DNA from: Pelagibacterium lentulum
GTDB lineage: Bacteria; Pseudomonadota; Alphaproteobacteria; Rhizobiales; Devosiaceae
Length of the DNA stretch: 64,000 nucleotides
Direction of reading: 5' to 3'
NCBI RefSeq assembly: GCF_003992625.1
Contig: NZ_RZMW01000037.1
Coordinates: 62,001 to 126,000, forward strand
Shown: piece by piece, positions 54,222 through 63,979 of the stretch
Position numbering within the stretch: the stretch's first letter is position 1
How the letters are laid out: each line of letters begins with the position of its first letter
Notes under the pieces: generated by a model
What the model was told of the DNA's origin: nothing
Databases searched by the model: none
What the model saw: the letters and a program-made list of their open reading frames with translations, nothing else
Program-made: the position numbers and the translations under genes

Positions 54222-55646
54222 ATGCTTGAGGGATTGATTGTGCTGGAACAGTCGGGCGTGCCCTTGCCCGAGCAGATTTATCGCGCCGTGGGTGCGGCGG
54301 CGCGTTCGGGTCGGCTAAGGGCTGGCACTATACTGCCCAGTTCGCGGCAATTGGCTTTGGGCTTGGGCGTTTCGCGCAACTCGGTCAATGCCGCTTATGA
54401 ACTGCTGCGGGCCGACGGGGTGATCGCCATCCGTCCCGGCGCGGCGCCAAGGGTGGTAGCGCGTGTCGAACCGGATACAGTGCGGCTTGAGGGCGTAGGT
54501 GCAAGTGTAGCGTTATCGGAACGTGGGCAGGCGCTGTCGCTCGATCTGCGTAAGTGGGATGGAAGGCGAAATGGCGAGCAACTTGAACCGGGTGCGCCGG
54601 ATGAGGCGCTGTTTCCGGCCGATCTCTGGGCGCGGACATTGCGGAGGGTGGCGCGGCAAAAATTCGGGGCGGCGGCGATTTATGGCAGTATGGCGGGATT
54701 GCCCCAGCTCAAATCCGCGCTGGCCGAGCATTTGGCGCGTCAGCGCGGGGTAAGTGCCGAGCCTGAGCAGATCATTGTCGTGCCATCGCTTCAGGCGGGA
54801 TTGTCACTGGCGGCACACTGCCTCGCCGACCCTGGCGATGCAGCCTTCGTGGAATCGCCGGGTTATTTCGGAGCACGGACGGCCTTTGCCGGAGCCGGGC
54901 TGGTCACTAGGGCGTTAGAGGTGGATGGGCAGGGCGCTGATCCTGCGGCGATTGCCGGCAGCGGGGCGCGGCTGATCTATGTCACACCCTCGCATCACTA
55001 TCCCACCGGCGCGCGGATGAATTTGCAGCGGCGCATGGATTTGCTTGAAGCGGCCCGGCGCGAAGGGGCGATGGTGCTCGAAGACGATTACGATAGCGAG
55101 TTCTTGTGGCGGGGCCGGGCCATCGCCGCCCTACAGGGCATCAGCCGGGGCGGCGAGGTGATCTATTTCGGTACTACCGCCAAGAGTCTGCTACCGGGCT
55201 TGCGGCTGGCCTATATGGTGGTGCCCCATGCGCTGGTTGGGCCGATGGGACAGGCGCAGCGCAATTTTGGTCTGCGGGTCAATATTCACGCGCAGGCTGC
55301 CTATGCCGAGCTTATCGAAAGCGGGGCTCTAGCTATCCATCTGCGCAAGATTGCCAGGCTCTATGAGGCGCGGGGGCGTTTGCTGGTGGACAAGCTGCGC
55401 GAACGGCTCGGTGCCAGGATTGACGTCTCGATGCCCATGGGGGGATTGCAAACGGTGATAGGGCTGGCCGGGCGCGTCGATGATACGAAAATCGCATCGG
55501 CACTCGCAGCGGAAGGTTTTGAAACGCCAGCGCTTTCGAGCTATTGCGTTGGAGAAAAACACACAGGGCTGATTGTCGGGTTTGCCGATGCCACCGAAAG
55601 GCGGGTGACTCGGTTTGTTGGGCTTCTCGAAGGGATTCTTATTTGA
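54222..55646 (+). CDS. MocR/PdxR family regulator (GntR helix-turn-helix fused to aminotransferase fold)
   Basis: This 474-residue regulator has an N-terminal GntR winged helix (residues 5-75, [20 protein letters not shown]) fused to a fold-type I aminotransferase-like domain. The PLP lysine Lys321 ([17 protein letters not shown]) and the cofactor segments [10 protein letters not shown] and EDDYDSEF are intact, so it should sense PLP or a PLP-amine adduct. ATG 54222 has AAGGA upstream. Divergence from the PNPOx-like gene points to vitamin B6 control. Its stop lies inside the palindrome ahead of metH. Confidence 0.9.
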   Translation: MLEGLIVLEQSGVPLPEQIYRAVGAAARSGRLRAGTILPSSRQLALGLGVSRNSVNAAYELLRADGVIAIRPGAAPRVVARVEPDTVRLEGVGASVALSERGQALSLDLRKWDGRRNGEQLEPGAPDEALFPADLWARTLRRVARQKFGAAAIYGSMAGLPQLKSALAEHLARQRGVSAEPEQIIVVPSLQAGLSLAAHCLADPGDAAFVESPGYFGARTAFAGAGLVTRALEVDGQGADPAAIAGSGARLIYVTPSHHYPTGARMNLQRRMDLLEAARREGAMVLEDDYDSEFLWRGRAIAALQGISRGGEVIYFGTTAKSLLPGLRLAYMVVPHALVGPMGQAQRNFGLRVNIHAQAAYAELIESGALAIHLRKIARLYEARGRLLVDKLRERLGARIDVSMPMGGLQTVIGLAGRVDDTKIASALAAEGFETPALSSYCVGEKHTGLIVGFADATERRVTRFVGLLEGILI

Positions 55647-55666
55647 CATAAAGATATCTTTATGTC
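55645..55666. promoter_or_regulatory. 22-bp perfect palindrome upstream of metH
   Basis: GACATAAAGAT meets its exact complement ATCTTTATGTC with no spacer, 44 bp before the metH ATG. The core ATAAAGATATCTTTAT resembles, from memory, the site of SahR (an ArsR-type, S-adenosylhomocysteine-responsive regulator of methionine-cycle genes in proteobacteria). No such regulator gene is in this window. Confidence 0.7.
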
Positions 55667-55710
55667 TTTCATCGGACCGCGCTTCGGCCCTCAATTTGGA
55701 TAGAGTTACC

Positions 55711-58700
55711 ATGTGCAACGCCCCCGGATGTACCCATGCCAGCCACAATCATGCGCCGCAGGACGGCCGGATGGGTGGTATGGGTGAGAGCAGCCGGGTG
55801 GTGGAGGCCTTGCGGCCCGGATCGGGGCCTGTGCGGACGCGGCAGGAGGGTGAAGAGATTTTCGCTGCGCTCGAAAAGGCGGCTGCCGGGCGCATCCTCA
55901 TTCTCGATGGTGCCATGGGCACCATGATCCAGCGCCACAAGCTGACCGAAGAAAATTTCCGTGGCGAGCGGTTTGCCGATTGGAGCAAGCCGTTGCAGGG
56001 CAATAACGATCTGCTGGTGATTACCGAAGCCAAGCTGATCGAAGACATCCATTTCGATTATGCGATGGCGGGAGCGGATATTCTCGAGACCAATACGTTC
56101 TCGGGTACGACCATCGCGCAGGCCGATTACGGCATGGAAGCGTTGGCCTTTGAAATCAATGTAGCGGGCGCACAGGCTGCAAAACGTGCCGCAATCCGTG
56201 CCGAGGCGGCAGATGGGCGTCGCCGGTTCGTTGCCGGTGCCGTAGGGCCGACCAACAGGACAGCCTCAATTTCCCCGGACGTCAACAATCCCGGCTATCG
56301 CGCTACCAGTTTCGACGAGTTGCGCATCGCCTATGCCGAGCAGATCGAAGGGCTGATCGATGGCGGTTCGGACCTGATCCTCATCGAAACGATTTTCGAT
56401 ACGCTCAATGCCAAGGCCGCTGTTTTTGCTGTTGAAGAGGTGTTCGAGAATAAGGGCATCCGGCTGCCGGTGATGATCTCTGGAACGATCACCGATCTTT
56501 CCGGTCGTACCCTGTCGGGGCAGACTCCGACGGCGTTCTGGTATTCACTGCGCCATGCCAAGCCCTTCACGTTCGGGCTTAATTGCGCGCTGGGCGCCAA
56601 TGCCATGCGGGCGCATGTGGATGAAATATCCTCGATCGCCGATACGCTTGTGTGCGTTTATCCCAATGCGGGGCTGCCCAATGAATTCGGGGAATATGAC
56701 GAGTCGCCCGAATTCATGGCCGAGCAGATCGAAGGGTTTGCGCGGGACGGATTTTTGAACGTTGTTGGTGGTTGCTGCGGTTCAACGCCCGAGCACATTT
56801 CGGCCATTGCCCAAGCGGTTGCAAAATATCCTCCGCGTGAAATTCCGGTTGTCGAGCCGCGCTTGCGGCTTTCGGGGCTGGAGCCTTTCACGCTGACCGA
56901 CGATATTCCCTTCGTCAACGTAGGTGAGCGCACCAATGTCACCGGGTCGGCCCGGTTCAAGAAACTCATTACGGCAGGCGATTATACGGCCGCGCTCGAT
57001 GTGGCGCGCGATCAGGTGGAGAATGGTGCGCAAATCATCGACATCAATATGGATGAGGGCCTGATCGACAGCCAGCAGGTGATGGTCGAATATCTCAACC
57101 TCATTGCTTCCGAGCCCGACATCGCCAAGGTTCCGGTGATGATCGACTCCTCCAAATGGGAGGTGATTGAGGCAGGGCTGAAATGTGTACAGGGCAAGCC
57201 CATCGTCAATTCGATCTCGATGAAGGAAGGCGAGGATGCCTTCCGGCATCATGCGCGGCTCTGCAAACTCTATGGCGCTGCCGTTGTCGTGATGGCGTTC
57301 GATGAGGTCGGGCAGGCCGATACGCAGGCCCGCAAGGTTGAAATCTGCACCCGCGCCTATCGCATTCTCGTCGATGAAGTGGGCTTCCCGCCCGAAGACA
57401 TAATCTTTGATCCCAACATCTTTGCGGTCGCAACCGGCATCGAAGAGCACAACAATTACGGGGTCGATTTCATCGAAGCGACCCGTGAGATTGTTGAAAC
57501 GCTGCCCCATGTCCACATTTCGGGTGGCGTTTCTAACCTATCTTTCTCGTTCCGGGGCAATGAGCCGGTGCGCGAGGCCATGCACGCAGTGTTTCTCTAC
57601 CATGCCATCAAAGCAGGCATGGATATGGGGATCGTCAATGCTGGCCAGTTGGCCGTCTATGAATCCATTGATCCCGAATTGCGTGAGCATTGCGAGGACG
57701 TGGTTCTAAACCGGCGCGAGGATTCCACCGAGCGCATGCTGGACCTTGCTGAGCGCTACAAGGGTCAGGGTGGCAAGGAAGCGCGGGTCAAGGATCTGAG
57801 CTGGCGGGAAAAGCCGGTCGGCGAGCGAATTTCGCACGCGCTGGTCAATGGCATTACCGAATATATCGAGGCCGATACCGAAGAAGCCCGCCAGCAGTTC
57901 GATCGCCCGCTACATGTGATCGAAGGGCCGTTGATGGACGGCATGAACGTGGTCGGGGAGCTTTTTGGCTCGGGCAAGATGTTCCTGCCGCAGGTGGTGA
58001 AATCGGCCCGCGTGATGAAACAGGCCGTGGCCTATCTTTTGCCCTTTATGGAGCAGGAGGCCGATGGTGTGCAGCGCAAGGCCGGCAAGGTGCTGATGGC
58101 GACCGTTAAGGGCGACGTGCATGATATTGGCAAGAATATCGTGGGCGTGGTTCTGGCCTGCAACAATTATGAGATCATCGATCTTGGCGTGATGGTGCCA
58201 ACCCAGAAAATTCTGGACACTGCGCGCGAGCAGAATGTGGATGTGATCGGACTTTCAGGACTGATTACGCCATCGCTCGATGAGATGGTGCATGTGGCGT
58301 CCGAAATGGAGCGCGAGGGGTTCGACATTCCGCTTCTGATCGGGGGGGCGACGACCAGCCGCGTCCATACGGCGGTCAAGATCCATCCGCGCTATAATCG
58401 TGGCGCGACGATTTACGTCAAGGATGCTTCGCTGGCGGTCAATGTCGTGTCCAAGCTGCTCTCGAAAGAAGCGGCGAACGATTACGTCAAGACCGTCAAG
58501 CAGGAATATGAGACGGTTGCCGAAAAGCACCGCAAGGGTGAGGCCGACAAGCAGCGCATGAGTCTTGCGGCAGCACGAGACAACAGCTTCAAGCCGGACT
58601 GGAGCAGCTATACGCCCAAGGCGCCGTCGTTTCTGGGCACCAAGGTCTATGACAATTGGGATCTGGCCGATCTGGCACAATACATCGACTGGACGCCGTT

Positions 58701-59547
58701 TTTCCAGGCCTGGGAGTTCAAGGGCACCTATCCCAAAGTGCTCGACGATGAACGTCAGGGGGAAGCGGCACGGCAGCTTTTCACCGACGCCAAGGTTATG
58801 CTCGAAAAGATCATTGCCGAGAAATGGTTTACGCCGAAGGCGGTGGTTGGCTTCTGGCCAGCCAATCGGGTGGGTGACGATGTTCAACTCTATGCCGATG
58901 AAAGCCGGAGCGAGGAACTGGCCAAATTCTTCACGCTGCGCCAACAATTGTCCAAATCGGGCAACAAGCCCAATGTGGCGCTTGCCGATTTCATGGCAGA
59001 AGCGGGCACGCCCGATTATCTCGGTGGCTTTTGTGTGACGGCGGGTTTTGAGGAAATCGAAATCGCCGACCGGTTCGACGCGGAGAACGACAATTATTCC
59101 TCGATTCTGGTCAAGGCGTTGGCGGATCGTTTCGCTGAAGCCTTTGCCGAGCGGTTGCATGAAGTGGTGCGGACCGAGCTTTGGGGCTATGCAAAAGAAA
59201 GCTACAATCCTGAAGATCTGATCGGCGAGCCCTATCAGGGGATCCGGCCAGCACCGGGCTATCCGGCCCAGCCCGATCACACCGAAAAGACAACGCTTTT
59301 CAAACTGCTCGATGCGGAAAAGCAGATCGGGGTGCAACTGACCGAAAGCTACGCCATGTGGCCGGGATCATCTGTTTCCGGGCTCTATTTCGCGCATCCG
59401 GAAAGCTATTATTTCGGGGTGGCCAAGGTCGAGCGCGATCAGGTGGAAGATTACGCCCAGCGCAAGGGCATGAAGATCGAAGATGTCGAGCGCTGGCTCG
59501 GGCCGGTGCTCAATTATATTCCTGGCGTGGAGAAGGCAGCGGGGTAA
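55711..59547 (+). CDS. metH: Cobalamin-dependent methionine synthase
   Basis: This enzyme transfers a methyl group from 5-methyltetrahydrofolate to homocysteine via cobalamin. It has about 1,278 residues with all modules in order: homocysteine domain with zinc cysteines (FGLNCALGA and [12 protein letters not shown]), pterin domain, cobalamin cap and binding domain ([13 protein letters not shown] with the His ligand, [18 protein letters not shown]), and the activation domain ([13 protein letters not shown]). A Cys/His-rich extension of about 30 residues ([17 protein letters not shown]) precedes the usual start, and ATG 55711 is the first codon of it. It heads the metH-purU-folD group. Confidence 0.95.
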   Translation: MCNAPGCTHASHNHAPQDGRMGGMGESSRVVEALRPGSGPVRTRQEGEEIFAALEKAAAGRILILDGAMGTMIQRHKLTEENFRGERFADWSKPLQGNNDLLVITEAKLIEDIHFDYAMAGADILETNTFSGTTIAQADYGMEALAFEINVAGAQAAKRAAIRAEAADGRRRFVAGAVGPTNRTASISPDVNNPGYRATSFDELRIAYAEQIEGLIDGGSDLILIETIFDTLNAKAAVFAVEEVFENKGIRLPVMISGTITDLSGRTLSGQTPTAFWYSLRHAKPFTFGLNCALGANAMRAHVDEISSIADTLVCVYPNAGLPNEFGEYDESPEFMAEQIEGFARDGFLNVVGGCCGSTPEHISAIAQAVAKYPPREIPVVEPRLRLSGLEPFTLTDDIPFVNVGERTNVTGSARFKKLITAGDYTAALDVARDQVENGAQIIDINMDEGLIDSQQVMVEYLNLIASEPDIAKVPVMIDSSKWEVIEAGLKCVQGKPIVNSISMKEGEDAFRHHARLCKLYGAAVVVMAFDEVGQADTQARKVEICTRAYRILVDEVGFPPEDIIFDPNIFAVATGIEEHNNYGVDFIEATREIVETLPHVHISGGVSNLSFSFRGNEPVREAMHAVFLYHAIKAGMDMGIVNAGQLAVYESIDPELREHCEDVVLNRREDSTERMLDLAERYKGQGGKEARVKDLSWREKPVGERISHALVNGITEYIEADTEEARQQFDRPLHVIEGPLMDGMNVVGELFGSGKMFLPQVVKSARVMKQAVAYLLPFMEQEADGVQRKAGKVLMATVKGDVHDIGKNIVGVVLACNNYEIIDLGVMVPTQKILDTAREQNVDVIGLSGLITPSLDEMVHVASEMEREGFDIPLLIGGATTSRVHTAVKIHPRYNRGATIYVKDASLAVNVVSKLLSKEAANDYVKTVKQEYETVAEKHRKGEADKQRMSLAAARDNSFKPDWSSYTPKAPSFLGTKVYDNWDLADLAQYIDWTPFFQAWEFKGTYPKVLDDERQGEAARQLFTDAKVMLEKIIAEKWFTPKAVVGFWPANRVGDDVQLYADESRSEELAKFFTLRQQLSKSGNKPNVALADFMAEAGTPDYLGGFCVTAGFEEIEIADRFDAENDNYSSILVKALADRFAEAFAERLHEVVRTELWGYAKESYNPEDLIGEPYQGIRPAPGYPAQPDHTEKTTLFKLLDAEKQIGVQLTESYAMWPGSSVSGLYFAHPESYYFGVAKVERDQVEDYAQRKGMKIEDVERWLGPVLNYIPGVEKAAG

Positions 59548-59590
59548 TCGGATGGGTCTATCTCGACATCTTCATCCCAACCTCTTATGA

Positions 59591-59626
59591 ACCCCGATGA
59601 AAACCGAGTTCGCCGGGGGCTTTTTC
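59591..59626 (+). terminator. Possible terminator between metH and purU
   Basis: CCCCG (59592-59596) can pair with CGGGG (59614-59618) over a 17-nt loop, followed by GCTTTTTC. The stem is short, so this is a weak call; it would separate metH from purU. Confidence 0.45.
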
Positions 59627-59631
59627 AACAT

Positions 59632-60480
59632 ATGTCCAGTTTCATTCTGACCCTATCGTGCGCCGACCGGCCTGGTATCGTGGCGGGGGTGACGACAGAG
59701 CTTTTTGGCCTTGGCGCCAATATCGCTGAATCCAATCAGTTCTGGGACCGCGATACCGGCAAGTTCTTCATGCGGATCGGCTTTACGGCGCCAGACGGCA
59801 CCGATAAGGAAGTCGTAGAGCGTGCGCTCAAGCCGGTGATCGAGCGGTTCGAGATGAAAACGGCGATTGTCGATGAAAAGCGCGTGCCGCGTATCGTCAT
59901 CATGGTCTCGAAATTCGACCATGCCCTGCTGCATTTGCTGTATCAGATCCGGGTCGGTTGGCTGCGTGCGGAAGTGGCCGCGATTGTCTCAAATCACGAC
60001 GATGCGCGTGCGATTGCCAACGCTGAAGGCATCACCTTCCATCACCTGCCGCTGGAAAAGGGCAAGAAGGCCGAGCAGGAAGCAAAGGTGCTTGAGATCA
60101 TAAAGGCTGTCGATGCGGACCTGATCGTTCTGGCGCGCTATATGCAGATCCTTTCCGATCAGCTTTCAACGCGGCTGTTTGGCAAGGTCATCAATATCCA
60201 CCACTCGTTCCTGCCCAGCTTCAAGGGTGCCAAACCCTATCACCAAGCCCATGAGCGCGGGGTCAAGATCATCGGCGCGACGGCGCATTACGTGACGCCG
60301 GACCTCGATGAAGGTCCGATCATCGAGCAGGAAACCGCGCGCGTGACCCATGCGATGACGCCTGACGATCTGATCGCGGTCGGCCGTGATATCGAAAGTC
60401 GCGTGCTGGGTCGGGCGGTGAAAATCCATCTTGAGAACCGCGTCATGCTCAATGGGCACAAAACTGTAGTTTTCGCATAG
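59632..60480 (+). CDS. purU: Formyltetrahydrofolate deformylase
   Basis: This enzyme hydrolyses 10-formyltetrahydrofolate to formate and tetrahydrofolate. It has 282 residues: an N-terminal ACT domain (1-80, SCADRPGIVAGVTTELFGLG), which in the E. coli enzyme responds to methionine and glycine, then a formyltransferase-like domain with catalytic Asn189, His191 (INIHHSFLPSF) and Asp226 (VTPDLDEGP). ATG 59632 starts at the ACT domain; an in-frame ATG 59587 would run through the hairpin. It balances one-carbon units beside metH and folD. Confidence 0.93.
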   Translation: MSSFILTLSCADRPGIVAGVTTELFGLGANIAESNQFWDRDTGKFFMRIGFTAPDGTDKEVVERALKPVIERFEMKTAIVDEKRVPRIVIMVSKFDHALLHLLYQIRVGWLRAEVAAIVSNHDDARAIANAEGITFHHLPLEKGKKAEQEAKVLEIIKAVDADLIVLARYMQILSDQLSTRLFGKVINIHHSFLPSFKGAKPYHQAHERGVKIIGATAHYVTPDLDEGPIIEQETARVTHAMTPDDLIAVGRDIESRVLGRAVKIHLENRVMLNGHKTVVFA

Positions 60481-60489
60481 GAACAGGTC

Positions 60490-61377
60490 ATGACCGCAAC
60501 GATCATCGACGGAAAAGCAGTCGCCAGGGCGGCAATCGAGCGGGTTAAGGCCGGGTCCACGGCTTTCACTCAAGCCAATGGCTTTCCGCCGGGTCTGGCG
60601 GTGGTGCTTGTGGGGGAGGATCCGGCAAGCCAGGTCTATGTGGCATCAAAGGGCAAGATGGCCAAGGAGTGTGGCTTCCATTCGGTCCAGCATACGCTGC
60701 CTGCCGATACCGGTCAGGATGAGTTGCTGGCGCTGATTGCAAAGCTAAATGCCGATCCCGCGATCCACGGCATACTGGTGCAATTGCCGCTGCCCAAACA
60801 TCTCGATGAACGCACGACCATTGCCGCCCTCGATCCGGCCAAGGATGTGGACGGGCTCCATGACGTTTCCATCGGGCGGCTGGCGTCGGGGCAGGTGGAG
60901 AAAACGCTAGTGCCCTGCACACCCAAAGGCTGCATGGAGCTTATCGATACGGCACATCCCGAAGGCATTTCGGGATTCAGCGCGGTGGTGGTTGGTCGCT
61001 CCAATCTCGTGGGGCGTCCTGTTGCGGCGCTTCTCCAGCACGCAAACGCGACCGTGACCATCGCCCATTCGCGCACGCGCGACCTGGCGCAATTGTGCCG
61101 TTCGGCGGATATTCTGGTTGCCGCAATCGGCCGGCCGGAATTCATCAAGGGTGATTGGGTCAAGCCCGGTGCGACAGTTATCGATGTGGGCATTAACCGC
61201 ATCGATGCGCCGGAAAAAGGCGAGGGCAAGACGCGGCTTGTGGGCGACGTCGATTTTAATGCCGCCGCTGTTGTTGCGGGTGCGATCACTCCGGTTCCGG
61301 GCGGGGTGGGGCCAATGACAATTGCCATGCTGATGGCCAATACATTGCGTGCCGCCGAACAGATTGTCGCAGGCTGA
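60490..61377 (+). CDS. folD: Methylenetetrahydrofolate dehydrogenase/cyclohydrolase
   Basis: This bifunctional enzyme converts 5,10-methylene- to 10-formyl-tetrahydrofolate with NADP. It has 295 residues. Catalytic Tyr50 and Lys54 ([13 protein letters not shown]), the segment PAKDVDGLH, and the NADP motif [13 protein letters not shown] are intact, with the C-terminal [11 protein letters not shown]. The start is 9 nt after purU, so they are co-transcribed. Confidence 0.95.
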   Translation: MTATIIDGKAVARAAIERVKAGSTAFTQANGFPPGLAVVLVGEDPASQVYVASKGKMAKECGFHSVQHTLPADTGQDELLALIAKLNADPAIHGILVQLPLPKHLDERTTIAALDPAKDVDGLHDVSIGRLASGQVEKTLVPCTPKGCMELIDTAHPEGISGFSAVVVGRSNLVGRPVAALLQHANATVTIAHSRTRDLAQLCRSADILVAAIGRPEFIKGDWVKPGATVIDVGINRIDAPEKGEGKTRLVGDVDFNAAAVVAGAITPVPGGVGPMTIAMLMANTLRAAEQIVAG

Positions 61378-61394
61378 CGCAACCTCGAAATAAT

Positions 61395-61436
61395 TTGATC
61401 CAGATCAAATTAAGACAATAAAATCAGGAGTATGAC
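61395..61436 (+). promoter_or_regulatory. FNR-dependent promoter for a small membrane protein gene
   Basis: A perfect FNR box, TTGAT-CCAG-ATCAA, lies at 61395-61408. A -10-like TATGAC at 61431-61436 would start transcription near 61443, exactly 41.5 bp from the box centre, the class II activator position. The next start codon with a ribosome binding site is 25 nt further on. Confidence 0.75.
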
Positions 61437-61467
61437 TTCCTCATCACTTGAACTGATGGAGAAGAAA

Positions 61468-61602
61468 ATGCCTGCTGATGCAATCTGGTTCGTGGCCCTT
61501 GCTCTTGGTGCCTTCGGCGCGTTCGGGCTCGCGCTTGGTTATGTGAACTTTATCGCCAGCGACAAGGCGATTACCGCCGAGCAAGAGCGTAATAGGCAGT
61601 AG
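61468..61602 (+). CDS. 44-residue single-helix membrane protein, FNR-controlled
   Basis: MPADAIWFVALALGAFGAFG begins one membrane helix (residues about 6-30) and is followed by a short charged tail. GGAG lies 7 nt before ATG 61468; in-frame ATG 61456 and 61432 are alternatives with poor sites. The stop is 4 bp from the convergent araC stop. The FNR-type promoter suggests a role under low oxygen, for example as a small subunit or assembly factor of an oxidase or other membrane complex. I do not recognise the family with certainty. Confidence 0.75.
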   Translation: MPADAIWFVALALGAFGAFGLALGYVNFIASDKAITAEQERNRQ

Positions 61603-61606
61603 GGTG

Positions 61607-62515
61607 TCAGTGTGGGCGTATTGCGAAACCATCCGCATCTAACCGCGGCCGGGCGCGCAGATCCCGACGGAAGTCTGACGGGCTCTTGCCCGCAATCTTG
61701 CGGAAGCATTTGTTGAAGGCTGAAAGCGAGCCGAAACCGCTATCCATTGCCACCTGCAACACATTGGCGCTGTCATTGATCAAAAGCGCTTGCGCGTAGG
61801 ACAGGCGCAGAAGGCTGACATACTCGTTCAGCGTCATGCCGGTGGATTTCTTGAAAACGTTCATGGCGTATTTGGGGTGAATATCCGCAGAATGGGCGAT
61901 ATCGGTCGAATCGATGTCATGCCGGAAGTTTTCGGCAATGAATTCGCAAATCCTGCCGATATTGGCAAAGCTCTGCTGGTCCGGTGCTTCAAGGGGTGCT
62001 GAATCGGTGGTGGAGGCATCGATCAGCCGATAGTTGTCGAACTGGATGCGCTCGATGCGCAAGAGCAGTTCGTCGATGGCGTGCTCGACTCGTGCAGGAT
62101 CTTCGGATCGCATATAGTCGGACCAGCGCGCGAAGGCGGCGGCATCGCCCGGATCGGATTTGGCGGTGAGCAGGGTCGCGCCCCGCATCAGCTTTTGCTG
62201 AATGTCGGCGGGCAGGCGCAAGCGGAAGAAATGAATCAGCGGCAGGTGGATCGCAACAAAGAGCGCATCATCTGAGGTGTCATAGACACGATGGGGCAAG
62301 CCGCCCCAGAAAATGCAGACATCGCCTTTATCGAGCCGGGTCTGGTGGCCTTGCATCTGATAATCGACAAAACCCTGGAATACATAGTTTATTTCGATCT
62401 GGGCATGCCAATGGGCAGTCGACATTATACCCGGCTGTTCATGGCTTACGACCAGCCGGTTTGGCACTTTTTCGACCGTGCTTTTAGACGGATTCCAGTA
62501 CCGCTTCTGTCCCAT
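61607..62515 (-). CDS. AraC family transcriptional regulator with cupin domain
   Basis: This 302-residue regulator has an N-terminal cupin (STAHWHAQIEINYVFQGFVD and the later WGGLPHRVYD) and a C-terminal double helix-turn-helix of AraC type (HPKYAMNVFKKSTGMTLNEY then VAMDSGFGSLSAFNKCFRK). The layout resembles MelR-like sugar regulators. It is divergent from a sugar-type ABC operon and is probably its activator. ATG 62515 is the likely start. Confidence 0.88.
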   Translation of the reverse strand: MGQKRYWNPSKSTVEKVPNRLVVSHEQPGIMSTAHWHAQIEINYVFQGFVDYQMQGHQTRLDKGDVCIFWGGLPHRVYDTSDDALFVAIHLPLIHFFRLRLPADIQQKLMRGATLLTAKSDPGDAAAFARWSDYMRSEDPARVEHAIDELLLRIERIQFDNYRLIDASTTDSAPLEAPDQQSFANIGRICEFIAENFRHDIDSTDIAHSADIHPKYAMNVFKKSTGMTLNEYVSLLRLSYAQALLINDSANVLQVAMDSGFGSLSAFNKCFRKIAGKSPSDFRRDLRARPRLDADGFAIRPH

Positions 62516-62622
62516 CTTACTTTCCGCCGACTCTGCCTTCCCTTTGCACGAGACGCCGGTCCTCCTGCTGGTAGTCTATGGTCAGCTCGGCAATCGGGCA
62601 ACGAAAAAAGGGAGGAATATCA

Positions 62623-63903
62623 ATGCGCGTGAAACTTGGCTGCGCAACCTTGGCGCTGTGTGTCGCAATGGGGGCATCGGGCGCCAATGCTCAATCTGGC
62701 GAGTTGACCATCTGGAGCTGGAACATTGCAGCATCCTCGCTGGAGGCTGTCGTTGAGGGCTTCAACGCACAATATCCTGATATCAGCGTTCGTGTTGATG
62801 ACCTTGGCAATCAGCAGGTTTTCGACCGCCTTCTGGCGGGGTGTGCGGCTGGGGGAGCCGGACTGCCCGACATCGTTTCTATCGAAAATCACGAAGCGGA
62901 AATCTTCTGGGCGCAGTTCCCTGATTGCTTCGTCAACCTGCGCGATCTTGGGTACACCGAAGAACTGGCTTCAGAATTTCCCGATTTCAAGCGCACCGAA
63001 CTTGAAGTGGGCGATGCCGCCTATGCCATGCCTTGGGATTCGGGCCCCGTCGTCATGTTCTACCGCCGGGACTTTTACGAAAATGCGGGTGTCGACCCTG
63101 CTTCCATCCAGACCTGGGATGATTTCATTGAGGCTGGAATTGCGATTGCCGAAGCTAATCCCGGCGTGACCATGACCCGTGCTGACCTCAATGGCGATAC
63201 CGAATGGGTGCGCATGATCGGCAATGAGCAGGGTTGCGGCTTTTTCTCCGATGATGGCAGCGCGATCACCGTCAACCAGCCCGGCTGCGTGGCCGCGCTG
63301 GAAAAGGTCAAGGAAATGGTCGATGCCGGTATCATGACAGCGGCAGACTGGGACGAAAAAATCCAGGCCAACAATGCGGGCACTGTTGCCTCGCAGATGT
63401 ATGGCGGTTGGTACGAGGGCACCATTCGTTCGACGGTGCCTGAAGATCAGCATGGTCTGTGGGGCGTTTATCTGATGCCCAGCCTTGATGCGAATGGCCC
63501 ACGTGCAGCGAACCTTGGTGGCTCGTCGCTGGCGATCACCTCAGCCTCCCAAAATCCCGAGGCCGCATGGGCCTATGTCAATTACACGCTGGGTACCAAT
63601 GAAGGCCAGGTGACGATGCTGCGTGAATATGGCCTGGTACCGTCGTTGCTCTCGGCCCTTGACGATCCTTACGTTTCTGAACCCCTGGAGTTCTGGGGCG
63701 GTCAGGCCGTGTGGGTCGATATTCTCGGAACGCTCGATGATGTCGTTCCAAGCCGCGGCACGCCGTTCTTTGGCGATGCGGATGCCATCGTTCAGGCAGC
63801 GCAAACCCAGTATATCAACGGGGCGTTCGAGAGTGCGCAAGCGGCACTCGACGATGCGGCCAGTCAGATCGCACTGGTAACCGGCCTGCCGATTGCCGAG
63901 TAA
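62623..63903 (+). CDS. Sugar ABC transporter solute-binding protein (CUT1 family)
   Basis: This periplasmic receptor has 426 residues, a Sec signal peptide (MRVKLGCATLALCVAMGASG, cleavage near NAQSG) and the SBP_bac_1 start GELTIWSWNIAASSLE. Further family features are MPWDSGPVVMFYRRDFYENA and GGSSLAITSASQNPEAAWAY. ATG 62623 follows GGGAGGA; an in-frame start at 62578 lacks a site. It opens an operon that continues past the window edge with permease genes. The sugar is unknown. Confidence 0.92.
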   Translation: MRVKLGCATLALCVAMGASGANAQSGELTIWSWNIAASSLEAVVEGFNAQYPDISVRVDDLGNQQVFDRLLAGCAAGGAGLPDIVSIENHEAEIFWAQFPDCFVNLRDLGYTEELASEFPDFKRTELEVGDAAYAMPWDSGPVVMFYRRDFYENAGVDPASIQTWDDFIEAGIAIAEANPGVTMTRADLNGDTEWVRMIGNEQGCGFFSDDGSAITVNQPGCVAALEKVKEMVDAGIMTAADWDEKIQANNAGTVASQMYGGWYEGTIRSTVPEDQHGLWGVYLMPSLDANGPRAANLGGSSLAITSASQNPEAAWAYVNYTLGTNEGQVTMLREYGLVPSLLSALDDPYVSEPLEFWGGQAVWVDILGTLDDVVPSRGTPFFGDADAIVQAAQTQYINGAFESAQAALDDAASQIALVTGLPIAE

Positions 63904-63917
63904 ATCCTCCTGAAAGT

Positions 63918-63943
63918 GGCGCGGGGCGAAATTGCTCCGCGCC
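63918..63943 (+). terminator. Intercistronic hairpin after the sugar-binding gene
   Basis: A 9-bp stem (GGCGCGGGG / CTCCGCGCC, one wobble pair) with an 8-nt loop lies 14 bp after the stop, without a real T-run. It fits the pattern of hairpins behind receptor genes in this window. Confidence 0.65.
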
Positions 63944-63979
63944 GCCTTTGTCAGTGCAACTTGGGGAGGAGCAGCCCGG

